Assembly (NCBI RefSeq): GCF_900111005.1
Contig: NZ_FOFV01000003.1
Coordinates: 62,001-126,000 of the forward strand
Direction: 5' to 3'
From: Lentzea albida
Lineage (GTDB): Bacteria; Actinomycetota; Actinomycetes; Mycobacteriales; Pseudonocardiaceae
Length of the DNA stretch: 64,000 nucleotides
This document shows positions 28,479 through 37,389 of the stretch, piece by piece. The notes under the pieces are model-generated. The model was not told where the DNA came from and searched no databases. It saw only the letters and a list, made by a program, of their open reading frames with translations. Position 1 is the first letter of the stretch; each line of letters opens with the position of its first letter. The position numbers and the translations under genes are program-made.

Positions 28479-29465
28479 TCACACCTCGGCTTCGAGCATG
28501 TCCGCCGTCACCGCGGACTCCGTGTCCGGCAGCCCCAGGTCCTTGGCCCGCTTGTCCGCCATGGCCAGCAGACGCCTTATACGGCCGGCGACGGCGTCCT
28601 TGGTCATCTGCGGGTCGGACAGCTGCCCGAGCTCCTCCAGCGACGCCTGCCGGTGCGCGAGCCGCAGCTGGCCCGCGGCGGCCAGGTGGTCCGGTGCCTC
28701 CGGGCCGAGGATCTCCAACGCGCGCGCCACCCGCGCGGCCGCCGCCACCGCGGCACGGGCCGAGCGGCGGAGGTTCGCGTCGTCGAAGTTCGCCAGGCGG
28801 TTCGCGGTGGCGCGGACCTCGCGGCGCATGCGGCGCTCTTCCCACGCCATGACGCTGTCGTGCGCGCCCAGCTTGGTCAGCATCGCGCCGATGGCGTCGC
28901 CGTCCCTTATCACCACTCGCTCGGCGCCGCGGACCTCGCGCGACTTCGACGAGATGCCCATCCTGCGGGCCGCGCCGACCAGGGCCAGTGCCGCCTCCGG
29001 GCCGGGGCAGGTGATCTCGAGCGACGAGCTGCGGCCCGGTTCGGTCAGGGAGCCGTGTGCCAGGAAGGCGCCGCGCCACGCGGCTTCGGCGTCGCACACG
29101 CCGCCGGACACGACCGGGGCGGGCAGGCCTCGCACCGGGCGGCCGCGCGGGTCGAGCAGGCCGGTCTGGCGCGCCAGACCCTCGCCGTCCTTGACCACGC
29201 GCACGACGTAACGGGTGCCCTTGCGCAGGCCGTTCGACTGGATGGTGAAGACCTCGGCGTGGTGGCCGTAGAGCGCCTGGATCTCCTTGAGCAGCCTGCG
29301 GGCCGCCGATCCGAGGTCGAGCTCCGCCTCGACGACGACCCGGCCGGACACGATGTGCAGGCCGCCGGCGAACCTGAGCAGGGAGGACACCTCCGCGCGG
29401 CGGCAACAGGTCTTGGATACCGCGAGCCTGCTCAGCTCGTCCTTGACCGCCGACGTCATCGCCAC
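28479..29465 (-). CDS. whiA: Sporulation/cell-division regulator WhiA
   Basis: 328-residue WhiA: an N-terminal degenerate LAGLIDADG-endonuclease-like domain and a C-terminal helix-turn-helix ([24 protein letters not shown] around residues 265-290 in parts: [17 protein letters not shown]). In Streptomyces it works with WhiB to control sporulation septation genes. GTG 29465 gives the family N-terminus MAMT and has GGGAGGG seven bases upstream; it overlaps the yvcK end by ten bases. ATG 29459 is an alternative. Confidence 0.95.
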   Translation of the reverse strand: MAMTSAVKDELSRLAVSKTCCRRAEVSSLLRFAGGLHIVSGRVVVEAELDLGSAARRLLKEIQALYGHHAEVFTIQSNGLRKGTRYVVRVVKDGEGLARQTGLLDPRGRPVRGLPAPVVSGGVCDAEAAWRGAFLAHGSLTEPGRSSSLEITCPGPEAALALVGAARRMGISSKSREVRGAERVVIRDGDAIGAMLTKLGAHDSVMAWEERRMRREVRATANRLANFDDANLRRSARAAVAAAARVARALEILGPEAPDHLAAAGQLRLAHRQASLEELGQLSDPQMTKDAVAGRIRRLLAMADKRAKDLGLPDTESAVTADMLEAEV

Positions 29466-30433
29466 GGGCCTGTCCCTCCCACTCCGGTCTCCTCGACCAC
29501 TTGCCTCAGGCAACCGGCGAGCGCCTCCGGATCATGCCTTTCAGCGGCGTCCGGTGCGGCGATCTTCGCCAGATGCGTACGCGCGCCCAGTGCCGAGGCG
29601 GCTCGCGTCAGCCGGTCCGGGGTGGGGACCGAGTCGACGTCGGCGATCACCGCGTCCACCTTCAGCTCGGGTGCGTGTTCGCAGACTACGTCCAAATGCC
29701 GCTCCGGAGAGAAACCAGCGGTTTCACCCGGTTGGGGGACGAGATTCAGCACCAGAACCTTCTTGGCCCGCGTGCGCACGAGCGCGTCGTGCAGTTCGGG
29801 CACCAGCAGATGCGGCAACACGCTGGTGAACCACGATCCGGGCCCGAGTAACACAAGATCAGCTTCAAGTACAGCCTGTACTGCTTCCGGACAGCCGGCA
29901 GGTCGCCCGTTCGGGGCAGTCAGCCGGATGCGCTGCACGAGTCCGGGGGTGGTCGCGATGGCGACCTGGCCCCGGATGCGCCGCACGTCCGTGACGTCCT
30001 CGTCGAGGCCCATGACGTCGGCCTCGATGTCGAGCGGGTCGTTCGACATCGGCAGCACCCGGCCCCGGACGCCGAGCAGCCTGCTCGTCAGGTCGAGCAC
30101 CGCGACCGGGTCGCCGAGCTGCTCGAGCAGCCCGGCGATCACCAGGTTGCCGACCGCGTGCCCGGCGAGGGCCCCCGTGCCGCCGAACCTGTGCTTGAAC
30201 AGCGACGTCCAGCGCTGGCTGGCCTCGTCCTCGCCCGCCAGCGCCGCCATCGCCTTGCGCAGGTCACCCGGCGGCAGCAGGTCCTGCAACTCACGCCGCA
30301 GGCGCCCCGACGAACCCCCGTCGTCCGCGACGGTCACCACGGCCGTCACGTCGTCGGTGACCTTCCTCAGCGCGGTCAGCGTCGCGTGCAGCCCGTGCCC
30401 GCCGCCCAAAGCAACAGCTTTCAACTTCGTCAC
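29456..30433 (-). CDS. yvcK: YvcK/CofD-like gluconeogenesis factor
   Basis: 325-residue member of the CofD-like family with [10 protein letters not shown] near the N-terminus, [13 protein letters not shown], and [10 protein letters not shown]. In other bacteria it binds UDP-sugars and is needed for growth on gluconeogenic carbon and for cell-wall homeostasis. It sits between rapZ and whiA with four- and ten-base overlaps, the fixed three-gene order of actinobacteria and firmicutes. Confidence 0.94.
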   Translation of the reverse strand: MTKLKAVALGGGHGLHATLTALRKVTDDVTAVVTVADDGGSSGRLRRELQDLLPPGDLRKAMAALAGEDEASQRWTSLFKHRFGGTGALAGHAVGNLVIAGLLEQLGDPVAVLDLTSRLLGVRGRVLPMSNDPLDIEADVMGLDEDVTDVRRIRGQVAIATTPGLVQRIRLTAPNGRPAGCPEAVQAVLEADLVLLGPGSWFTSVLPHLLVPELHDALVRTRAKKVLVLNLVPQPGETAGFSPERHLDVVCEHAPELKVDAVIADVDSVPTPDRLTRAASALGARTHLAKIAAPDAAERHDPEALAGCLRQVVEETGVGGTGPWR

Positions 30434-31308
30434 TCACGTCCCAGATCCCTGTGCACGACCTTCACGGCCATGCCGTCCTCGCTCGCCAGCCGCGCGGCCA
30501 GCTCTTCGCTCAGGGCCACACTGCGGTGCTTGCCGCCGGTGCAGCCGATCGCGAGCGTCAGGTAGCGCTTGCCCTCACGCCGGTACCCGGCCCCGATGAG
30601 CCTCAGGAGTTCGTGGTACCGGTCAAGGAACTCGTCGGCGCCCTCCTGGGACAGCACGTAGTTGCGCACCTCACCATCCAGACCCGTCTGCTCGCGCAGC
30701 TCGGGGATCCAGAACGGGTTGGGCAGGAACCGCACGTCCATGACGAGGTCGGCGTCCATCGGCAGCCCGTACTTGTAGCCGAAGCTCAGCACGGTGACCC
30801 GCGTCCTCGTCGCGGCCTCGGTGCCGAACGTGTCCTCGATCTTGGCCCGCAGCTGGTGGATGGAGAGCGCACTCGTGTCGAGCACGAGGTCCGCCTCCTG
30901 CTTGAGCGGCGTGAGCAGGATCCGCTCGGCCTCGATGCCGTCCTGCAGCCGCCCGTCCCCCTGCATCGGGTGACCGCGGCGCACCGCCTCGAACCGCCGG
31001 ATCAGCACGGCGTCCGTGGCCTCGAGGAAGAGCACGCGCGGCTTGTACCCGCGCGCGTCGAGGTCCTTGATGATGGCGGCCAGGTCCTCGGTGAACGCGC
31101 GGCTGCGCACGTCCATCACGACGGCGACCCTGGTGATGGCCCCGCGCGCCTGGGCGCCGAGCTCGACCATGGTGGCGATGAGTTCGGGGGGCAGGTTGTC
31201 GACGACGAACCAGCCGAGGTCCTCCAGGCACTTGGCCGCGGTGCTGCGGCCCGCACCGGACAGCCCGGTCACCACGGCGACTTCGATGCCGGACTTCTCC
31301 GCGTTCAC
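30430..31308 (-). CDS. rapZ: RNase adapter protein RapZ (YvcJ-type nucleotide-binding protein)
   Basis: 292 residues. Walker A GLSGAGRSTAAK near residues 15-26, Walker B-like VAVVMDVRSR, and the C-terminal IGCTGGKHRSVALSEELA that forms the ligand-binding site. Known members bind nucleotides or GlcN6P-type ligands and, in enterics, guide an RNase to small RNAs; the role in actinobacteria is not settled. GTG 31308 has GGAG eight bases upstream. It heads rapZ-yvcK-whiA. Confidence 0.94.
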   Translation of the reverse strand: MNAEKSGIEVAVVTGLSGAGRSTAAKCLEDLGWFVVDNLPPELIATMVELGAQARGAITRVAVVMDVRSRAFTEDLAAIIKDLDARGYKPRVLFLEATDAVLIRRFEAVRRGHPMQGDGRLQDGIEAERILLTPLKQEADLVLDTSALSIHQLRAKIEDTFGTEAATRTRVTVLSFGYKYGLPMDADLVMDVRFLPNPFWIPELREQTGLDGEVRNYVLSQEGADEFLDRYHELLRLIGAGYRREGKRYLTLAIGCTGGKHRSVALSEELAARLASEDGMAVKVVHRDLGRE

Positions 31309-31476
31309 GACTACGACTCCGTTACCTGTTCATGAGCACGACTGAGGCGCTCTCGTTTGGGTCTGCTCGGTGGTGGGCCACGCCACTCGGCTGGACGCGC
31401 CCTTCCCGAGTCTCCCTTGGAACGGCTGCGCCGTGCGGCAGGTTGGGCAGTTGAGACGGGCGCGTCGTGGCGATCC

Positions 31477-32148
31477 TCACCCCGTCCGCGGGCTGTGTGC
31501 AGGGTGGGCGTGACCGGTGGGGCGGGTGGGAGCGCCGTGCGGTGGCCGGTCGGGTCGGTCGGGTCGGTCGGGTCGGTCGCGGCCGACGACCGGCGCCGAG
31601 GTCCGCGCACGAGGTGTGGGAGGCAGAACGCGTCCGGAATCCGGAGCCGGGGTGTCCGGGCACGGGGCTGGAGCGGCGGGACGGGTGGCGCGGGGGACGT
31701 TCGCCGCGGTGAACGAGGAACCGGATCGAGGTTCTCCTCCGACCGGCGGCACCCACAGCTCGGCTGGGGTGGGAACGGGCCGCGACGGCACGGCCTTCCG
31801 CGCTGCGGCCGAGGCGACCACAGGCGAGACGACCGACGCCGAGCCAACCGCAGGCAAGCCAACTGAGGGCGAGCCGGCCACCGCCGAACCAACCGCAAGC
31901 GAGCCGGCCACCGCCGAACCGACCGAAGGCAAGCCGACCGCAGGCAAGCCGGCCACCATAGAGCCGACCGACACCGAACCGACCGCAGGCAAGCCAACTG
32001 AGGGCGAGCCAGCCACCGCCGAACCAACCGCAGGCAAGCCAGCCGCCGCCGAACCAACCACAGGCGAGCCAGCCGCCGCCCAGCCAACCACCGCCGAGCC
32101 AGCCGCCGCGGATCCGCCGCGGGCCCCGCGCCCGACCACGTGCCCCAT
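31477..32148 (-). CDS. Repeat-rich reading frame coupled to uvrC (function unknown)
   Basis: 223 codons starting at an ATG that overlaps the uvrC stop by one base (TGATG), which is the main reason for choosing this frame. The first 110 residues are pentapeptide-like repeats of Ala/Val, Gly, Ser/Leu and Pro (AGLPAVGSAVAGSPSVGLPA type), encoded by an 18-unit, 15-base degenerate repeat; the rest is Pro/Arg-rich with RPDRPDRPDRP. Third codon positions of the C-terminal half are mostly G/C. No domain is recognised. Because a 15-base repeat keeps all frames open, the frame could be spurious. Confidence 0.4.
   Translation of the reverse strand: MGHVVGRGARGGSAAAGSAVVGWAAAGSPVVGSAAAGLPAVGSAVAGSPSVGLPAVGSVSVGSMVAGLPAVGLPSVGSAVAGSLAVGSAVAGSPSVGLPAVGSASVVSPVVASAAARKAVPSRPVPTPAELWVPPVGGEPRSGSSFTAANVPRATRPAAPAPCPDTPAPDSGRVLPPTPRARTSAPVVGRDRPDRPDRPDRPPHGAPTRPTGHAHPAHSPRTG
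31547..31580. repeat. Nine-base tandem repeat
   Basis: About three and a half direct copies of CGGGTCGGT. In the uvrC-coupled minus frame it encodes the RPD repeats. A likely slippage hotspot. Confidence 0.8.
31841..32110. repeat. Degenerate 15-base tandem repeat, 18 units
   Basis: 270 bases divide into exactly 18 units of 15 bases. Read on the plus strand each unit gives a pentapeptide (E/K)P(T/A)xx, for example EPTAG KPTEG EPATA; on the minus strand it gives AGLPA/VGSAV-type pentads. Units differ from each other at several positions, so this is an old or selected array and not a fresh expansion. No spacers, so it is not a CRISPR array. Confidence 0.85.
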
Positions 32149-34049
32149 CAGGCCTTCCCGCCCGACGACGCCAGCGTCGCCACCACCGCCTCGGCCGTGC
32201 GGCGGCCCACGCCCGGCACACCGCTGATCTCGTCCACTGTGGCCTGTCGCAGCTTCTTCACCGAGCCGAAGTGCTTGAGCAGCGCGGCTTTGCGCGTCTC
32301 GCCGAGGCCGGGGACCTCGTCGAGCTCCGAGGTGGTCATGCGCTTCGAGCGCTTCTGGCGGTGGTAGGCGATGGCGAAGCGGTGGGCCTCGTCGCGGACG
32401 CGCTGCAGCAGGTACAGGGCATCGCTCGTGCGCGGCAGGATCACCGGGTCGGCCTCTCCGGGCACCCAGACCTCTTCCAGCCTCTTCGCCAGGCCCACCA
32501 CCGCGACGTCGGTGATGCCCAGCTCCGCGAGGACGTCGGAGGCCGCGGCGGCTTGAGGGCCCGCGCCGTCGACCACCAGGAGGTTGGGCGGGTAGGCGAA
32601 CTTGCGGGGCTTGCCCGTGTCCGGGTCGATGCCCGGGTTGGGGCCGCCGGACGCGGTCTCGCGCAGCATCGCCTGGAAGCGGCGGCGGACGACCTCGGCG
32701 ATCGACGCGACATCGCCCTCGGTGGCCGCCTCGCGGATGGCGAAGCGGCGGTACTCGGACTTGCGGGCCAGACCGTCCTCGAAGACGACCAGCGAGGCCA
32801 CCACGTCGGTGCCCTGGACGTGGCTGATGTCGATGCACTCGATGCGCAGCGGCGCCGTGTCCAGCGCCAGCGCGTCCTGGATCTCCTGCAACGCCGCCGA
32901 ACGCGCCGTCAGGTCGCCGGCGCGGCGGAGCTTGTGCTGTGCGAAGGCTTCGGAGGCGTTGCGCGCCACCGTCTCCATCAACGCGCGCTTGTCGCCCCTT
33001 TGCGGGACGCGCAGGGCGACGCGGGAACCCCGTTGTTCGGACAGCAGGTCTTCCAGCGCCTGCGCGTCGTCGGGCAGCACCGGCACGAGCACCTCGCGCG
33101 GTGTGCTCTCCGTGTTGTCGCCGTAGAACTGCATGATGAACTGGTCGACGATCGCGCCGTCGTCGACCGCCTCCACCTTGTCGAGCACCCAGCCGCGCTG
33201 GCCGCGCACCCGGCCGCCGCGCACGTGGAACACCTGGACCGAGACCTCGAGCTCGTCCTGCGCGAACGCCATCACGTCGGCGTCCGTGCCGTCGCCCAGC
33301 ACGACGGCCTGCTTCTCCATCGCGCGGCGCAGCGCCCCCAGGTCGTCGCGGAGACGGGCCGCGCGTTCGAACTCCAGCTCCTCCGACGCCTGCAGCATCT
33401 CGCGTTCGAGGCGGCGGACCATGTGGTCGGTCTTGCCCGCCAGGAAGTCGCAGAAGTCGAGCACGATGTCGCGGTGCTCCTCAGCCGACACCTTGCCCAC
33501 GCACGGCGCCGAGCACTTGTCGATGTACCCGAGCAGGCACGGGCGGCCGATCTGGTTGTGCCGCTTTAAAACGCCCGCCGAGCACGTGCGCGCGGGGAAC
33601 ACCCGCAGCAGCAGGTCGAGCGTCTCGCGGATGGCCCACGCGTGGGCGAACGGACCGAAGTAGCGCACGCCCTTCTTGCGCGGGCCCCGGTACACGTGCA
33701 GCCGCGGGTAGTCCTCGTGCAGCGTCACGGCCAGCACCGGGTACGACTTGTCGTCGCGGTACCGGACGTTGAAGCGCGGGTCGAACTCCTTGATCCAGTT
33801 GTACTCGAGCTGCAGCGCCTCGACCTCGGTGGTGACGACCGTCCACTCGACGGAGGCCGCCGTCGTCACCATCTGGCGCGTGCGCGGGTGCAGGCCCGCC
33901 AGATCCGCGAAGTACGAGTTCAGCCTGCTGCGCAAGCTCTTCGCCTTGCCGACGTACACGACCCGGCCACCGGCGTCGCGGAACTTGTAGACGCCGGGAG
34001 CCTCAGGAATCGTGCCCACCGCGGGGCGGTACGTCGAGGGATCTGCCAC
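32148..34049 (-). CDS. uvrC: Excinuclease ABC subunit C
   Basis: 633-residue nucleotide-excision-repair nuclease that cuts both sides of a lesion with UvrB. Domains in order: GIY-YIG nuclease (PGVYKFRD...[13 protein letters not shown], residues 15-95), cysteine region ([13 protein letters not shown]), UVR helix ([16 protein letters not shown]), RNase H-like nuclease ([21 protein letters not shown]) and C-terminal helix-hairpin-helix pair ([22 protein letters not shown]). GTG 34049 matches the family start (ADPSTYRP) and lies seven bases after a promoter -10, so the message is probably leaderless. Confidence 0.96.
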   Translation of the reverse strand: MADPSTYRPAVGTIPEAPGVYKFRDAGGRVVYVGKAKSLRSRLNSYFADLAGLHPRTRQMVTTAASVEWTVVTTEVEALQLEYNWIKEFDPRFNVRYRDDKSYPVLAVTLHEDYPRLHVYRGPRKKGVRYFGPFAHAWAIRETLDLLLRVFPARTCSAGVLKRHNQIGRPCLLGYIDKCSAPCVGKVSAEEHRDIVLDFCDFLAGKTDHMVRRLEREMLQASEELEFERAARLRDDLGALRRAMEKQAVVLGDGTDADVMAFAQDELEVSVQVFHVRGGRVRGQRGWVLDKVEAVDDGAIVDQFIMQFYGDNTESTPREVLVPVLPDDAQALEDLLSEQRGSRVALRVPQRGDKRALMETVARNASEAFAQHKLRRAGDLTARSAALQEIQDALALDTAPLRIECIDISHVQGTDVVASLVVFEDGLARKSEYRRFAIREAATEGDVASIAEVVRRRFQAMLRETASGGPNPGIDPDTGKPRKFAYPPNLLVVDGAGPQAAAASDVLAELGITDVAVVGLAKRLEEVWVPGEADPVILPRTSDALYLLQRVRDEAHRFAIAYHRQKRSKRMTTSELDEVPGLGETRKAALLKHFGSVKKLRQATVDEISGVPGVGRRTAEAVVATLASSGGKA

Positions 34050-34056
34050 GCCGCCC

Positions 34057-34079
34057 AGACTATCGACGCGGTCCGACAA
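34057..34079 (-). promoter_or_regulatory. DNA-damage-type promoter (RecA-NDp/PafBC-like) of uvrC
   Basis: Minus strand: TTGTCGGAC (34079-34071), eight bases, TAGTCT (34062-34057), seven bases, GTG start. This agrees closely with the RecA-independent DNA-damage promoter of mycobacteria as I recall it (TTGTCRGTG, eight bases, TAnnnT). Confidence 0.65.
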
Positions 34080-34091
34080 AAACAGAAAGGG

Positions 34092-34565
34092 TCAGGTCAG
34101 GACCACCTGGTCGCCGTCGACCTTCACCGCGACCGCCTTCAGCCCGGTGGTCGCCGGCCCCTTCTTCACGGCGCCGTCAGAAGCACCGAACTGACTTCCG
34201 TGCGAAGGGCAGGTGATGGTGCCGCCGGACGGCTCCGCGACCATCGAACCCTGGTGCGGGCAGGTCGCGTCGTACGCCTTCACCTCGGTCGCGGAAATGC
34301 GCGCGACGACGATCTTCTTGCCGCCGGGGGCGTCGACGACCGCTCCGCCGCCTTCCGGCACGTCGGCCAGCGCGACCAGCGCGGTCCCGCTGGTCCCGGC
34401 CGACCCCGTCGAACCCGTGGGCGTCGAACCGCCCTGGGTGGGGGTGGAACCGCCGGAACCGGTCGGGGTCGAACTGCACGCCGTCACGAGTCCGCTGGGC
34501 ACAGCGAGGGCGACCGCGATTCCGCACAGCGCCGCCCGCCTGCTGACCGAGCTTTCGGTGTTCAC
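34092..34565 (-). CDS. Exported Rieske [2Fe-2S] lipoprotein, copy 1
   Basis: 157 residues. The N-terminus has SRRAALCGIAVALAVPSGLVTACSS: twin-arginine followed by a lipobox (VTAC), so it is probably a Tat-exported lipoprotein. A Ser/Thr/Gly linker with GGSTPT repeats follows, then a small Rieske domain with CPHQGS and CPSHGS supplying the two Cys and two His iron ligands. GGAGG seven bases before GTG 34565 fixes the start. Likely a small electron carrier at the outer face of the membrane; partner oxidase unknown. Confidence 0.88.
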   Translation of the reverse strand: MNTESSVSRRAALCGIAVALAVPSGLVTACSSTPTGSGGSTPTQGGSTPTGSTGSAGTSGTALVALADVPEGGGAVVDAPGGKKIVVARISATEVKAYDATCPHQGSMVAEPSGGTITCPSHGSQFGASDGAVKKGPATTGLKAVAVKVDGDQVVLT

Positions 34566-34671
34566 GACCGGTCCTCCGTGGTGGTGGGTGTTCGGGCTCA
34601 CACCACAGCATTACGCGAACAGATCGGCTGAAGTTCAGCGAGACGCACGATGCACAGCAAATGCACAGGTC

Positions 34672-35070
34672 TCAGGCGAGCACCAAATCGTCACCCGAAC
34701 GGGAGATCGCGACCTCGGTCAACCCGGAAGTCGCAGGTCCTTTGCGGACTTCCCCCGTCGACGGGTCGAAAGTGCTCCCGTGCAAAGGGCACGTGATCGC
34801 GCCACCGGCAGGGGGGTTCACCAACGAACCGACGTGCGGGCACGCGGGGTTGAAAGCGCGGAATTCACCCGATCGAGGTTGCACGACCAGCAGCTGGGCG
34901 TTTCCGGGCATGTCCACGAGCAGTCCGGACTTCTCCGGCACCGAGGCCACCGCGACGACCCGGTCCCCCGGCCGGGCGGTGCCGACACCGCCCGTCTTGC
35001 GAGGAGCGGGCTCACCGCAGGCGCTCAGAGCGGCGGCGAGCCCGCACAACAACACTGTTCGACGATCCAC
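34672..35070 (-). CDS. Exported Rieske [2Fe-2S] lipoprotein, copy 2
   Basis: 132-residue paralog of the gene downstream. DRRTVLLCGLAAALSAC is a short signal with lipobox LSAC and an RR pair; the Rieske ligands are CPHVGS and CPLHGS, and the ending GEVRKGPATSGLTEV closely matches copy 1 (GAVKKGPATTGLKAV). It lacks the long Ser/Thr linker. GTG 35070 has no clear ribosome site. Confidence 0.85.
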   Translation of the reverse strand: MDRRTVLLCGLAAALSACGEPAPRKTGGVGTARPGDRVVAVASVPEKSGLLVDMPGNAQLLVVQPRSGEFRAFNPACPHVGSLVNPPAGGAITCPLHGSTFDPSTGEVRKGPATSGLTEVAISRSGDDLVLA

Positions 35071-35079
35071 GAACGCCGA

Positions 35080-35574
35080 TTATCGGCGCTGGTCCTCCGC
35101 GGCGGCCGTCCGGGCCAGTGCGAGCACGGCCGTGAACGGCGGGAACCAGTGCCGCGAGTGCGACGGCGGGTTCGCCCACCGCAGCGATCCGTACCTGGTC
35201 ATCGTGGGCGGGAGCGCGATCCGGTGCGGCGAGCGCACGAACTGGACCTCCGGCGGCGCCTTCAGGTGCGTGGGCAGCAGCGCCACGAGCTCGGCGAGGA
35301 AGATCCAGTGTTCGCGGGGGCCGGGGATGACCGTGACCGGCCCGGCGAGCATGCGCGACTTCAGATCGGCCAGGACGCGCGACCCGATCCGCGCCGGCAT
35401 CGCCAGTGCGGTCGTGGCGGGGCCCAGGGGCAGGAACACGCCCTGCTCGGTGACGCTCACCTGCCAGCCGAGCAACCGGTAGCCGGCGACGGCCTCGCCG
35501 ATCGCGCGGGCGTGTCCTCTGTTCTGTGGGATCCCGGCATTCCCGGTACCGGTCTCCGCGGTCGTGAGGCTCAT
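35080..35574 (-). CDS. Small protein resembling a degenerate primase/polymerase (PrimPol) domain
   Basis: 164 residues. The order of elements GWQVSVTEQGVFLPLGP, GPVTVIPGPREHWIFLAE and RIALPPTMTRYGSLRWANPP resembles the N-terminal bifunctional primase-polymerase domain as found in short actinobacterial proteins, but the catalytic acidic pair is not evident, so it is probably inactive or a different fold. GGGGAGGA supports ATG 35574. It is divergent from the XRE regulator and shares an operator-rich spacer with it. Family assignment is tentative. Confidence 0.6.
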   Translation of the reverse strand: MSLTTAETGTGNAGIPQNRGHARAIGEAVAGYRLLGWQVSVTEQGVFLPLGPATTALAMPARIGSRVLADLKSRMLAGPVTVIPGPREHWIFLAELVALLPTHLKAPPEVQFVRSPHRIALPPTMTRYGSLRWANPPSHSRHWFPPFTAVLALARTAAAEDQRR

Positions 35575-35679
35575 CGGCGGTTGTCCTCCCCGTTGGTGGG
35601 TGGCACTGGCCACGGCCACGGGGATCGACCCGCAGCCTGACGTTGTGCAGGGTCCTTCTCAGTTCCCGCCAACACCACT

Positions 35680-35710
35680 CGCGTGATGCATGCGGCTCAT
35701 GCATCACGCG
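35680..35710. promoter_or_regulatory. Operator candidate: 13-bp perfect inverted repeat
   Basis: CGCGTGATGCATG (35680-35692), five bases, CATGCATCACGCG (35698-35710). The half-site word CTCATGCAT at 35696-35704 recurs in inverse orientation at 35772-35780 (ATGCATGAG), nearer the XRE promoter. It lies between two divergent genes and is a natural binding site for the XRE protein. Confidence 0.6.
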
Positions 35711-35785
35711 TATGAAGCTCATCCGCCGCACGGGGGCGCCGGCACTGCGACACGCGAATCCATTACGTCTTATGCATGAGATGGA

Positions 35786-35813
35786 TGGACTGACGATCAC
35801 ACCTCCGTACACT
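35786..35813 (+). promoter_or_regulatory. Candidate promoter of the XRE-SLOG operon
   Basis: TGGACT (35786-35791), 16 bases, TACACT (35808-35813). The predicted transcript start near 35820 leaves room for the GGGGGCGAGG ribosome site before ATG 35845. The inverse half-site at 35772-35780 lies just upstream of the -35. Confidence 0.45.
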
Positions 35814-35844
35814 GGAGAAACGCTCAGTGACGGGGGCGAGGCCG

Positions 35845-37389
35845 ATGGATGCAGCGAGACCCACATCCAGACGCGCTTGCCCTTGCGGGGCGTTCATCGC
35901 CGCCGACAACCCCGATCGGCTGTGTCACCGGTGCCGCCGCAACGCTCGCGCGGACGTGCACGGACCACCTGAGGTCCCGCCCGACTTCTGGGACCTCCCC
36001 GCGATCGCCGCCGCGTGCACTGACCGCGACATGGGTGCGCTGATCTCGGCGTACCGGCACCACCCCCAGCACTTGAGCCGCGTCACCCAGGACCGCATGG
36101 CGGGGTGGCTCGGCATCAGCCAGGCGCAGCTCTCTCGTTACGAGTCGGGCGAGAACCAGATCGACCGCCTCGACCGGCTGCGCCACTTCGCGCAAGTGCT
36201 CGGTGTACCTGGCGAACGACTGTGGTTCGACCGAGTCGTCATCCCAGCTCAGGTGGGCTCCCCCGATTCGGGCCCGCCAGACGTGCTCGCCGCCCCCTGG
36301 GAGGCGACGAGCATTGCCCGTTCGGTCGAGGAGACGGCGAGGAGCGACTTGGCGATCAGCAGACGAGCGGCGCTCACCGGAGCCGCCGCGGTGACGGTGG
36401 GGTCGGCACTGGTCGAGCCGCTGCAGCGGTGGTTGCACCCCCTGCAGAACCTGTCGAAGTGGTCGTCGCACTCGGCGATCAGCGAGGAGGAGCTCTTCGC
36501 GTTGCAACGCGTCGCCGACGGCCTGCGCGGCTGGGGCGGACGCGGCGGTTACGGCCTCGCCCGCAAGGCGGTCCTGGGTCAGCTCGACGAGCTGGCCGAA
36601 CGCCTGGGCAGGGCCCCGTCCGGCCCGACGACGGAACGCGCGTTCTTCATCGGCGCCGAACTGTCGAAGGTGGCGGCGAGCATGTCGTTCGACGCGGGGC
36701 TGCACAACGCGGCCCAGCGCTACTACGTGCTGGCCGTCCGCATGGCGAAGGCGGGCCACAACGACGGCTTCGCGGCTCTCTGCCTCGCCGCCATGGCCAG
36801 GCAGATGTTCGACCTGGGCCGTCCCGAAGACGGCTTGGAGCTCGTCCAACTCGGCCAGTACGGCACCCGCCGCACCGGCACGCCGACGTTGAAGGCGCTG
36901 CTCCTCACCCGTGAGGCCTGGGCCTACGCGAGCATGGGCAAGACCCGCGAGTTCCACCAGGCAGTGGGCATGGCGCAGGACAGCTTCGCCCAGCGGGACG
37001 CGGACAACGAGCCGCGCTACCTCCACAGCTTTGACGAGGCCGAACTGGAGGGCGTCATCGGCGCCCGCTGCCGCGACCTCGCGATGCACGACCCCACCCA
37101 GGCCGTCTTCGCCGAACAACACATCCGGCGGGCCCTGGAACTGCGTGACCCGTCCAAGGTGCGCAACCGCGCCTTCGACGTGATCGGACTGGCGCGCACC
37201 AAAATGGTCGCGGGAGACCCGGAGGCAGCGTGCGGCTTGATCAACGAAGTCCTGCCGACGGCGGCGAAGCTCTCCTCGGGACGCGTCCTGCGCAAACTGG
37301 AGGACTTCGCGAAGGAGGCGGCACGACACCGCCACATCCCCGCCGTGCAGGACACGAGGGACGCGATCAGAGCGATCCGGACAGCGTGA
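35845..37389 (+). CDS. XRE-family regulator with zinc ribbon and TPR-like C-terminus
   Basis: 514 residues. An N-terminal zinc ribbon (CPCGAF...CHRCRR), then a helix-turn-helix (about residues 80-130: MAGWLGISQAQLSRYESGEN), a linker with SRRAALTGAAAVTVGSAL resembling a Tat signal but internal, and a TPR-like helical array (about 215-490). Proteins of this plan are common in actinomycetes, often beside small signalling genes. Its stop overlaps the next ATG (TGATG). GTG 35827 is an in-frame alternative start but would place its ribosome site ahead of the predicted transcript start. Confidence 0.8.
   Translation: MDAARPTSRRACPCGAFIAADNPDRLCHRCRRNARADVHGPPEVPPDFWDLPAIAAACTDRDMGALISAYRHHPQHLSRVTQDRMAGWLGISQAQLSRYESGENQIDRLDRLRHFAQVLGVPGERLWFDRVVIPAQVGSPDSGPPDVLAAPWEATSIARSVEETARSDLAISRRAALTGAAAVTVGSALVEPLQRWLHPLQNLSKWSSHSAISEEELFALQRVADGLRGWGGRGGYGLARKAVLGQLDELAERLGRAPSGPTTERAFFIGAELSKVAASMSFDAGLHNAAQRYYVLAVRMAKAGHNDGFAALCLAAMARQMFDLGRPEDGLELVQLGQYGTRRTGTPTLKALLLTREAWAYASMGKTREFHQAVGMAQDSFAQRDADNEPRYLHSFDEAELEGVIGARCRDLAMHDPTQAVFAEQHIRRALELRDPSKVRNRAFDVIGLARTKMVAGDPEAACGLINEVLPTAAKLSSGRVLRKLEDFAKEAARHRHIPAVQDTRDAIRAIRTA

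Noticed and set aside
31841-32110. CRISPR-like array
   Set aside because: Repeats are 15 bases, contiguous, degenerate and without spacers; no cas genes nearby.
31517-32227. Plus-strand frame with EPTAGKPTEG-type repeats as the true product
   Set aside because: No ribosome site and it runs antisense into uvrC; the minus frame is coupled to the uvrC stop. Not fully excluded because repeat units are in phase in every frame.
36340-36420. Tat signal peptide inside the XRE regulator (SRRAALTGAAAV)
   Set aside because: It lies about 170 residues into a DNA-binding protein, so it cannot be an N-terminal export signal; kept only as an oddity.
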